21,129 nt of DNA. Source: Fragilaria radians. Lineage: Eukaryota; Bacillariophyta; Fragilariophyceae; Fragilariales; Fragilariaceae. Where the stretch lies: NCBI GenBank assembly GCA_900642245.1, contig CAAAJI010000101.1, positions 87,466 to 108,594 of the forward strand, read 5' to 3'. The notes under the pieces are model-generated. The model was not told the DNA's origin. It did no database searches and saw only the letters and a program-made list of their open reading frames with translations. The position numbers and the translations under genes were made by a program. How positions within the stretch are numbered: position 1 is the stretch's first letter; every line of letters starts with the position of its first letter. This document shows positions 1 through 8,260 of the stretch, piece after piece.

Positions 1-96
1 CACTTGTATATATATGTGTGTACCATAAAGGGCAATCAAGCTGAAAATGATTGGAAGCAAAAAAATTATTGATTTGATGTATGCAAACCTTTGCAG

Positions 97-216
97 GAAT
101 TATCAGATTTAATAGATTCAAATTACTCTGACATTATTGGCGACGCTGATACGCCTGCATCTGAAAATGAGATTTTTCATGGTCCTAACAAAAATACCAG
201 AACATTAAAAAATTAA
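97..216 (+). CDS. Probable last exon of an unidentified gene, cut by the left edge
   Basis: A good 3' splice site (pyrimidine-rich stretch ending in tttgcag at 90-96) is followed by 39 open codons and a TAA stop at 214-216. The peptide is acidic and polar, starting ELSDLIDSNYSDIIGDAD and ending in NKNTRTLKN. No domain is recognisable. The rest of the gene would lie left of the window, beyond an intron that covers 1-96. An open run of this length can occur by chance in AT-rich DNA, so the call rests mainly on the acceptor and on the coding-like composition. Serinc begins 310 bases downstream on the same strand. Confidence 0.4.
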   Translation, partial: ELSDLIDSNYSDIIGDADTPASENEIFHGPNKNTRTLKN

Positions 217-525
217 AATGTAAACGCCATTCGAATATCAAGTACTAAATCCATAATTCCATAGTCTGGTTCAAATTGATTTGTATGTTGGAGTATTTAC
301 CTAGCATAGTAACGACCACGTTGTGATATTTGAAGTCGAATTGTTTCTGCAATCTGTGACCTATATCCGGGTCAACCACTTACCTTTGGGTCACTAAAAA
401 AGCAAATACGGACAGACTACGTGACTCAATTTAATATGTAAGAATAAGTGTAACATGGTAGTTTCGGACTTTTCCTTCCACGACTGAATCCATACCAAAA
501 AGAAAGAAGCGCATAGATTCGTTTC
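217..525 (+). other. Spacer upstream of the Serinc gene
   Basis: No coding signal was seen. The stretch probably holds the 3' end of the cut-off left-hand gene and the promoter and 5' UTR of the Serinc gene. No clear TATA box or other element could be assigned. Confidence 0.4.
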
Positions 526-1988
526 ATGGTGAGTCGCAGTAACCTTGATATTGAGTCCGTTGGTTTACTATCCATCTTATTCTTACAAGCGCGATATCTT
601 TATGCATTCATGCTAAGTCGTCCATTATTTCTTGCATTGTAACGAGTGCTGTTTGGTGTTGTGGTACTGCCACGTGGTCTCTTGCGAGCAGTTGTTGTGG
701 TAACGATAAGCCTTCTTCGGAACCTCCGTCTGCAAAATCAGGACGCAAGCGAAGTGCTTTCCTTCTGATTCTGACCATCGCAATAGCTTTTGCATTTCAA
801 TATGGACTTGCCCCAAGAATCAGTAACATTCCCGTGACCAATTATGTCACGACATCATGGAAGGTAGGATGTACCGAATATCCTCCAGATTTACAAGAGC
901 GATGTATTGGAAATCATGGAGTTTATCGTGTTACTTGCAGTGCATTGTTATTTTTTCTACTTGCAGGAATGGCAGCATATTGTAAACCAACCGCGAATCG
1001 CGATGCTTGGCCAGCAAAATATGTCTTGTTCCTCTTTCTTGTTCTAGGAATGTGCTTCATACCCAACACACCTTGGTTCAGCCCTATCTTTCTTAATATT
1101 GCAAGAATTGGAGCTGTCTTTTTCGTTATCATACAGCAAATCATAATGTTGGATTTGGCATACAATTGGAACGAAAGCTGGGTTGAAAAGTCAAACCGTG
1201 CTGAAACAGAGCAAGAAGAAAAGCGTTGGCTTGGTGCGATAATATCCTCGAGCATTTTCCTAATCCTGGCTTCCTTCATAGCTATTGTTCTCATGTTTTG
1301 GAAGTTCACAGGTTGCACTTCAAACAATGCCTTTATCGCTGTAACTCTACTCTTTAATATTGCTATCACAGCTATTCAACCTTACACTGAAGAAGGGTCG
1401 CTGTTAAGCAGTTCGGTAATGTCGGTGTACGGGACGTACATTTGCTATGCAGCAGTATCCCGTAACTCCGATGAATCATGCAACCCACAGCTTTTGCAAA
1501 ATAATGTATTGGGTATCATTTTAGGTATTGGTATATCCCTTCTGAGTTTGGCTTGGACTGGCTACAGCTCAACAGCAGTTCAATCGAATGCAAACGAGGA
1601 CCAAGGTATCACGAATACGCCGGTACAGGATGTTACAACAAATAAAGCTGGTGCTTCCATGACCGAGGATGAGAATCGCAAAGTTGAAGGAATCGTTACT
1701 AACGTTGATAATGAAGCACCTGACTTGGAACAGTCATCGACCGCTGCTCCTGATTCCTCCCAACCTATGGTGCCTTGGAAGATTAACCTCGTTCTGGCAA
1801 TGATTTCTTGTTGGGTTGCAATGGCACTAACAGGTTGGGGATCCATCTATTCTGGTAATGATCCTGCGAATCCCGAAGTGTCAAACACCAGCATGTGGAT
1901 GCTTATTGCGTCGCAGTGGATCGCCTATATGTTCTATATATGGTCACTTGCGGCGCCGAAACTGTTTCCTAATCGTGATTTTTCGTAA
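526..1988 (+). CDS. Serinc (serine incorporator / TMS) family multi-pass membrane protein, join(526..528,618..1988)
   Basis: The product is 457 residues, in the usual size range of eukaryotic Serinc proteins, which sit in endomembranes and the plasma membrane and are linked to lipid scrambling and serine-derived lipids. The N-terminus has the typical Cys-rich start (WCCGT near 14-18, SSCCG at 25-29). About ten hydrophobic segments follow, near residues 48-63, 103-122, 135-150, 159-184, 205-230, 237-256, 265-281, 298-318, 390-410 and 425-447. A polar acidic loop lies between segments 8 and 9. Start choice: the reading frame is open from 555 but has no ATG before codon 74. An ATG at 526-528 is followed at once by donor gtgagt, and the acceptor ...gctaag at 612-617 restores the Cys-rich N-terminus in frame. 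The intron is 529-617 (89 bases, phase 0). A GTG at 834 would delete the first transmembrane segment and is not the start. Family call is firm; the first exon is inferred. Confidence 0.9.
529..617 (+). other. Phase-0 intron directly after the Serinc start codon
   Basis: Donor ATG|gtgagt and acceptor gctaag|TCG. It is the only nearby acceptor that joins the ATG to the Serinc frame: the acceptor-like ttacaag at 583-589 leads to a stop within nine codons. Confidence 0.7.
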
Positions 1989-2270
1989 AAGGTCTAAAAG
2001 TTGTAGACTTCCTAATGTTATCTCTATCTGAGATCATAATCTAAAGCATGATACTGTGATTATGAGTAAATGTGCGAAATGTATGACATGCATATGTTGG
2101 AAATTCCACTAATTAGATTTATAAAATAGTGAATAAGAGTTAAGTGGAAATATCTGCCAAAGAAGTTGATCAACAGAAAATGTCTGACATCACATTAAAG
2201 AAAATATGTTCGGAAACAATTCCACAGATTCAAATGAAGGAAAGTTCTAAAACAATCAGATCACAAATAT

Positions 2271-3634
2271 CTAGCCTAAAGTTTTTCGCCAAAGAATAAT
2301 TTCTTGCTGCTTGAAATAGCGACGATCTTCCTCATCAATAAGGACCAAATTCAAGTAGTAGCGGACGCTAAAGCGATTATTAACGGCAGTATAGGTTGGA
2401 GTTAAATCCGCAGGTATTCCAGCCAAATGTAGTCGAACAGGAATAGAATCCTTCGCCCAAGGACATCCATCCATAATTTCTTATGAGAGAAACGGGGGTT
2501 AGCAGCTATGAAAAAATTTGCATATTGTAGACATTTTGACGAGTTTACGACATTGTGTCTTTCTTTACCAATAAATAAAATCACAACAAGGCTGATGTTT
2601 TGGTAACGTACCATATTTGACCAAAGTTTGGGTTTCCGTAAAAATATTTTGCGATTGAGTAGTTATGTCGCCAACAACTGCCGCCACACCCTCCCCACTT
2701 GTTTCTCTTCGAATGACAGCCAACTCCATATGCTTAATCTTAATTCGCACAAGAAGAAATTGAATTTCCCCCACAATTACATCTTGTAAGTGATAGGATC
2801 TACGTTCAAATTGAAATTCTAGGTGGAGACAATCTTCAATGCCAACTTCCAACTTTAAGGGATCGTTAGTTTCCGGAGGTTCCATTAAAAATTGAATCCA
2901 AATGTCACGTTCTTTCGTGATGGGGGGAAGGAATTTACGTTCTAGGATGACCTTGATGAAATAACGGACGGCGACATTACGCCCGACGTAGCTCTCGAAT
3001 TCCTTATCTACATTTCGAAAGCTGAAAGGAATTTCTACAACGGGTTGTAAAAGAGAACCGGGGGGACTCAATTCACGGGACAGGGAAATAAAATCATAGT
3101 GAGGACGACCGTCATGAATCCCATGTCCCTTGGAAGAATGAAGTTTTGAAATGGAGAGAGATATTCATTGTTTTTTTTCGAGAGTAAAACTGAGTGAGGG
3201 TCAATTTTCACTATTACTACGAGCACTCAAATTCTGTTTTTCCCATACCATGTCAATGCGACCGACAAATTGTAGTTTGATACCTAAATGATCAGCTTTC
3301 TTTCCATGCGGCAATGTCAAACGAACTTTTCCTTTGATTTCCTGTAAGGCTTCATATACAAGTTCTCCATTGGACGGAGCAACACTTCCGACACGCCAGA
3401 ATGGGTTCTTTCGTAGCTTCCAACTGGGAGGATGATGCATGGTAACAATTTTATCATTGTCTCCCGGGTCTTCCAAGATAATGTCGACCTTGAGACCACC
3501 ACTCACCAAGCCGCCAAAGAAGGACTAAAAATCCATTAAGGACCATAGGAATACGCATTCAAATTTCAATCAAATTCATATTATTAGGATATGTAGAAAC
3601 TTTCCATCGTTACATCATTCAATGAACGTACCAT
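2271..3634 (-). CDS. VPS26: Retromer subunit Vps26, complement(join(2271..2479,2612..3128,3249..3524,3632..3634))
   Basis: The product is 334 residues. Vps26 is the arrestin-fold subunit of the retromer core (with Vps35 and Vps29) that recycles receptors from endosomes to the Golgi or plasma membrane. The N-terminus MSFFGGLVSGGLKVDIIL matches the family start. GIEDCLHLEF (189-198) and the VGEIQFLLVRIKIKHMEL stretch (about 212-229) are hallmark Vps26 segments, and the C-terminus carries FSVRYYLNLVLIDEEDRRYF followed by KQQEIILWR. Introns: 3525-3631 (ATG|gtacgt, phase 0), 3129-3248 (gacATG|gtatgg to ttccaag, phase 0) and 2480-2611 (TATG|gtacgt to cataag, phase 1). All three restore the family frame. 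Oddities: the first coding exon is the ATG alone; about ten extra residues follow IRRET; and there is almost no tail after ILWR, unlike animal Vps26. The exon 2/3 joint (RIDM to GHGIHDG) is the least certain boundary. Confidence 0.93.
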
Positions 3635-4937
3635 TGCTCGAAGGATCCGAAGTACTCTATATATATTTTCGCGGGTTGCCAACAACAAGAACATGAATTT
3701 CCACACAAAGGGTTAGGGAACTAGAATTTAATTGCCATTGGCCCTAGCATTGATCTTTAGATGTGTCAAAAAGGTTCAAGGATAAATTTTTGCCCAAGGG
3801 AAATTCACTTTAACTGAAGTTACTACTGTTCAGCATATCTGAAGTTAAGAGTTTCTAATTTTTCATTAGATATCAGATTTTCCTTTTTGATTTTGTTACA
3901 TAGTTTACATTAAGTGCAAAAATCAAATTGCTCTTCATACTATACAGTCCCTAATTGAAATGATTGTGCCTAAGCGTACTGGTAGATCACTTATGGCTGG
4001 GAAACTTATATATATTTGGGATTTTATTGTTGGTTTTCATTCCATGCCTCTGTCCATACAGTTCAGGTCCATATTAGCCTTCTATGCCACATAATGAATG
4101 AACTATGCATGTGATCTGTTATTGAAGAAAATCAGTGCTTTTTTCTAACTAATGTCTGCTTGTGTATGAGAATATTTTAAATGAAAATTAGTCTTATCAC
4201 TTTATTATACCTACACAATGGTATCTTCCGTAGAGGTCATTAAAGATGCTCAAATCGTTACGACTCTTTTTCATTATCAAACAGATACAATTTCACTAAA
4301 CGTAATTCAATAACATCACACAACTGCCTTTTCTTCTGGTTCAGATCTTCAAACGGCTACAGCGGATCTATGACATACATCAAGAATTTGTGTGGGAACC
4401 CCATTTTACTACATTTTTAAATCAACCAAATCTATAGGGACGTTTGTAGAATCATGGGGCGCGCGTTATGTCACATGTTTCATTTGCCCTGTGCGTCACC
4501 CGTTTTCCCCGGTGTTGAATATTCCAATACCGAGTAGTACTAGACCTTGTGTTTTCATATCCTTCCGATACGATTCGTCCAACTTTTTCTGTAGTCAGAT
4601 AAGGACTGACGATACCGAATCGTAAAGTTGACACAAGAGGTTTCATATTCCAGAAAAGTAAGTTTCATGTTATTGGATTTAATTAGATATACATGCCTAT
4701 AGTTTGCGAAAGAGATCGACACACCATGATGAATCGTTTCATCACTACTAATCTCGTAGATTTATAAACTTGATGGCTTCCACTTCACGTCACTTTAATA
4801 TCTTCTTGTAACCTTCGCCATCAACGAATAATATTGTGTTGAAAATTAAATCGGAAGATTCATTTGATGTATTGCTTCCTATTTTTTCGTTTTTAAAAAC
4901 CTTCTCACCAATTAAATTGCAGCACGAATTCATTCAC
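3635..4937. other. 1.3-kb divergent spacer between Vps26 and FTR catalytic subunit
   Basis: The spacer should hold both promoters and 5' UTRs. TATA-like runs occur at about 3657-3667 (ctatatatat, about 25 bases upstream of the Vps26 ATG on its strand) and near 4009. A 7-base inverted repeat, TGATGAA/TTCATCA with a 4-base loop, lies at 4728-4745, about 190 bases before the FTR start. Overlapping short open frames at 4392-4646 on both strands show no family likeness. A locally GC-richer patch at about 4450-4530 is unexplained. Confidence 0.4.
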
Positions 4938-5615
4938 ATGGCGTCGTCGTGTTCATCGCTTTTGTTCCCATCTAAATCGTCGTTGAAATCTGTATCAGCG
5001 ACAACTCTTTTCCTTTTTATTTTGTTACATTGTCTTCAATGTGGATCCTGCTTTACACCACCAGGTTTCCACAATATTCATCAGATTCATTCGGATGTGA
5101 TTCCATCGTCGTCGGTATTATGGCGGCAAACTCAGTTAAACGAACGCAAGGATTCGGGGATGACGGCAGAGGAACGAGCCATAGCTCTGGAAAAAGCCAC
5201 CAAGGCGATGACAGCGTTCACTAACAAGTATCTAGATAACACATGCACCAAACTTTGTGTGGACAAGTCAGTTCCTTCTGTGGTCATCAAGGGACTCGCA
5301 GAACATAAAGTTTCCCTTGGGGCACCATTATGTCCTTGTCGATTCTACGATGACAAAGAAAAAGAAGCGAGGGATGGTTACTGGAACTGCCCATGTGTTC
5401 CCATGAGAGAGCGACATGAATGTCACTGTATGCTGTTTTTGACGTCTGAAAATGACTTCGCAGGTGAAGAAACAGTACGTTAAAAATTGTAGTGGAGGAT
5501 GAATTCCAACTTAGTGTCTTGTCACCATGGTATGTCTAACAATCTCAATTGCTTCTGTGCGCAACAGAGTATCACATACGACGAAGTCATCGAATTGAGT
5601 TCTGGAATGGGTTAG
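4938..5615 (+). CDS. Ferredoxin-thioredoxin reductase catalytic (beta) subunit, plastid-targeted, join(4938..5474,5568..5615)
   Basis: The product is 194 residues. FTR passes electrons from photosynthetic ferredoxin to thioredoxins through a 4Fe-4S centre and an adjacent disulfide. The diagnostic pattern is complete: CPC at 132-134, CPC at 151-153, CHC at 162-164. By family spacing (19 and 9 residues) C132, C151, C153 and C162 bind the cluster, and C134-C164 form the active disulfide. Residues 1-38 make a signal peptide (hydrophobic core TTLFLFILLHCL), followed by SCFTPPG, which fits the Phe-type cleavage motif of secondary-plastid proteins. The intron is 5475-5567 (ACA|gtacgt to caacag, phase 0). 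The last exon adds SITYDEVIELSSGMG, matching the C-terminal ITxDEI region of plant FTR. Without splicing the frame ends two codons after the donor, at 5483. The ATG at 4938 is chosen because it begins the signal peptide. Convergent with adenylate kinase, 193 bases apart. Confidence 0.95.
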
Positions 5616-5808
5616 ATTCTCAAACTTTGAAAACTAAACATCTGATACCCCCTATTTACATGAACAACTTATTAGATGAGTTTCCTGTTGGAGATTCTTT
5701 CCAATCATTATAGATTCAAAAATCTAAGACACAATGATAGTCTTGATACGTTGATAATTGGACTACAAAATTTTTAAAGATCATTAGCATATTTCATGTA
5801 GAAAGTGA

Positions 5809-6956
5809 TTACGCGGCAACTTTATCCCTTACTGCTTTTTCTATTGCCTGAAACACCTCTTCAGGCTTACCCAAGCCATTGATCTCGACCGCGATATCTG
5901 TATAGCTGCCTTTTACGGCATCTACATTGGCATAGTATTGCTCCAGACGAACTTTCACCTTTTCTTCTGTATCGTCACTACGTTGCACGAGTCGATCTAG
6001 TACCACCGGATCTGTTGGCGGACTGAATGTCATGTGATAAATATCACCAGTATCAGGATCGGTCCGTCGGCCAACGACACGCTCCACCAACACGTCACTG
6101 GGAACATTCAGCATGATGAAACAATCACCTGAAATACCAGCATCTGCAAGAGCTTTAGCTTGAGCTTGAGTTCGGGGGAATCCATCCAATAACCAACCCT
6201 TAGACTTGCAATCTTCCTCGTTCAAACGATCTTTTACCTAACGAATATAGAAAAATATCAGAAAGGAAAGATTTAAAGAGAAAGACTGGAATTTCAATGT
6301 TTACTTACAATTCCAATAATTACATCATCGGGTACAAGCTTGCCGGAATCCATATAGTCTTTGGCCAATTTACCAACCTCAGTTTCTGCCGCAACAGCCG
6401 CACGCAACATGTCTCCTGTACTCAAGTGAATAACACCGAATTTTTCTTTAATAAATGCGCATTGCGTACCCTTCCCAGCAGCTGGTGCACCACTGAAGAA
6501 ATACAAAAAGGGCTGTGAGCTCCCTCGTCCACTTATCTCTAAAAGGGAAATGTCTACGATCGAAAAACAAAAATACACTTACCAGATGAGTAATTTCAGT
6601 GCTTTAGAATCAGATGCTTCCATAGAGGAAGATTCCGAAGCAGCCAGTGGTGTCAAAGATTTGGATTGGTTCGTCTCCATGACGTTCTCTATAGATTTCG
6701 ACTTTCGTTGCAATTTTTTCATTGCCTTTTTAAATTTTTTAGTACCCATCAACCTTTCCAAATCGATACCGTCAAAGCTACTATCCAAGCGGGCGAACGA
6801 AACTTGCGTTGTCGGACTGCGGACTACTCCAAAGGGACTCATTGCCATCGCATGAAGACGATGATTCTGATGTTGAAAAGCAAAGGCAACATTCCCTGTT
6901 ATGAAAAAGAACAAGTAATGGAGGGAAATAACGAAATGAAATTTAGTGCAAAACAT
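5809..6956 (-). CDS. Adenylate kinase, plastid-targeted, complement(join(5809..6237,6309..6492,6583..6956))
   Basis: The product is 328 residues. It interconverts 2 ADP with ATP and AMP. Visible motifs: P-loop GAPAAGKGT (126-134), AMP-site STGDMLRAAV (149-158), DGFPRT (204-209), and LID beginning VVGRRTDPDTGDIYH (about 240-254), with conserved arginines after it (R272, R283). The long LID makes it a long-type enzyme, closest in style to plant plastid adenylate kinases. The LID has no four-cysteine zinc site. The N-terminus has a hydrophobic signal peptide (about 1-24) ending in the motif NVAFAFQHQ, which fits plastid import in diatoms. Introns: 6493-6582 (ctg|gtaagt to cttcag, phase 2) and 6238-6308 (att|gtaagt to gttag, phase 0). 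Both joints recreate family sequence (KLLICGAP; IIGIVKDRLNEED). The ATG at 6956 is the first in frame that begins the signal peptide. Residues about 35-118 form a basic, Ser-rich extension not found in ordinary adenylate kinases. Confidence 0.94.
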
Positions 6957-7213
6957 GGAACACTGATTGATCAAAGGAGAAGAGTTCTATTGAGTGAAAA
7001 AAAAAATATTTCACAGAATGTATTTCTGTGAGATTGACAAGGAGAAGAAGTATCCGATCTAAATTGGGTATGCGATCGATGGTTAAGATTTCTTTATGAT
7101 TGGAAACGAAACGTCATCGATGATCCTAATCAGAGGTGCCAGAACAAAAAAATAGCAAACAAAGTTCCAAATAGTTTAGTTGATAATTATCATTTTCATC
7201 AACGGAATCCAAC

Positions 7214-7219
7214 GACACT

Positions 7220-7250
<31 letters not shown>

Positions 7251-7295
7251 ATCAATTGGGTTTATCCCGCGTAGGTTCGAGTCCTGCCAGTGTCG
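7214..7295 (+). tRNA. tRNA-Ser(AGA)
   Basis: Standard class II tRNA fold, 82 bases. The acceptor stem gacactg (7214-7220) pairs perfectly with cagtgtc (7288-7294), discriminator G7295. The anticodon arm is attga/tcaat around loop ctagaaa, with anticodon AGA at 7247-7249. The long variable arm is typical of tRNA-Ser. The T arm gtagg-ttcgagt-cctgc contains the usual ttcga and one T-G wobble. There is no intron. A T5 run at 7298-7302 is a suitable RNA polymerase III stop. Confidence 0.97.
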
Positions 7296-7297
7296 AC

Positions 7298-7302
7298 TTT
7301 TT
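7298..7302 (+). terminator. RNA polymerase III terminator of tRNA-Ser
   Basis: A run of five T residues begins three bases after the tRNA end, the normal Pol III termination signal. Confidence 0.75.
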
Positions 7303-7560
7303 ACTCAGTTATTTTATTTTCTTTCCAACTAGTAGTTTGAGCTTGCTGTGCTCCGTAGAGTTAATTACCTTACAAAAGAGAGAATGTATCTTTAAATTTT
7401 TACATTCCCAGCAATGATTATGACAAAGATGCTTATGACTGTTTTATTTGAACCTATTTACTACTTGATCGAACATATCATTGGTATCTACAGATGCACT
7501 CAACAACTTAAATCAATGATACCATTAATTTAGCATTGGCATTAGGAAACTGTTAAGGTA
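7303..7560. other. Spacer between tRNA-Ser and repeat copy A
   Basis: AT-rich, with no gene or repeat recognised. Confidence 0.4.
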
Positions 7561-8260
7561 GTAAATTCATTTTTTCCTAATAAAACTATGGTTTATAGAA
7601 AATTTTAGCTTTTTCTTGCGCTATTGTTGCAGAAGTTATTGGTGCTGCTGTTATTGGAACGTCAAAGATTGTCGGTGAAAAAATCAAAATAAAATTGTTT
7701 GTGCAAAATCAATGTTGTTGTTTTGTTAACTTTATAAAAATGTATTCTTTACTTGTTTGACAGTTAAAAAATGAGACAAATAAAGGGTTAATGTAATAGG
7801 AATCATCCCAAAGATACAACAAAATTATTGATCCAAATGATTAATGCCTTTTACAGTGATAATTAGACTTAAGATTAAGATGCACAAAAGATCTGTTTCC
7901 TCAATTTAAAGGAATAGCGTTATTTTTTCATTGTTTTGAAAGATTTTCATTTAGTTGCAGATTAATTGCAATTAGATCTATCCACATTGCAGTGGCATTT
8001 GAATGATTATTGCGTTAAATATTCTACCGTTTACAACTGAAGGTCTCGACATCATTCTAGTTTATAATTCTGGATGAAAGCAGGATTAAATTTTTACCCT
8101 AACCCCTAACCCCTTTAAATCTGAATTAGATACATCCCTATGCTCACTCTGCACACGCTGGACTCGTACTCGATCACATTCTCGAGTATTACTGTACATA
8201 TAGAACGCACAAGAGTTAAGGGGTATCACCGGCCAGATCGGATGACAAACTTTTTTGTAG
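7561..8260. repeat. Repeat copy A of a 600-700 base dispersed element
   Basis: It aligns in the same orientation with 18624-19300 over its full length. Shared landmarks in order: the start cattttttcct; tagctttttcttgcgct; gtcaaagattgtcggtgaaa; atgtattctttacttgttt; taattagacttaagattaag; atttagttgcagatta; ttagatctatccaca; tattctaccgtttacaac; the tail ctcgtactcgatcac then ctcgagtattactgt; and ccggccagatcggatg followed by a T6 run. It differs from copy B by many substitutions and small indels. Ends are approximate. Neither TG...CA termini nor clear terminal inverted repeats were found. It may be a solo LTR or a non-autonomous element. It holds no convincing gene. Confidence 0.8.
8097..8113. repeat. 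Short CCCTAA-type run inside repeat copy A
   Basis: CCCTAACCCCTAACCCC resembles the complement of TTAGGG telomere repeats. With only about 2.5 units it is not a telomere. Copy C has a related run (GGGGTTAGGGGAT, 16788-16800) in the opposite orientation. Confidence 0.5.

Noticed and set aside
923..1369. 148-codon minus-strand frame within Serinc
   Set aside because: Shadow of the Serinc coding strand; the plus frame has clear family homology.
4392..4646. Overlapping open frames on both strands in the Vps26-FTR spacer
   Set aside because: No family likeness, no splice or start context, and length expected by chance.
6550..7031. Plus-strand frames over adenylate kinase exon 1
   Set aside because: Antisense shadows of the kinase's first exon and intron.
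7220..7417. 65-codon frame starting inside tRNA-Ser
   Set aside because: It overlaps the tRNA and has no protein signal.
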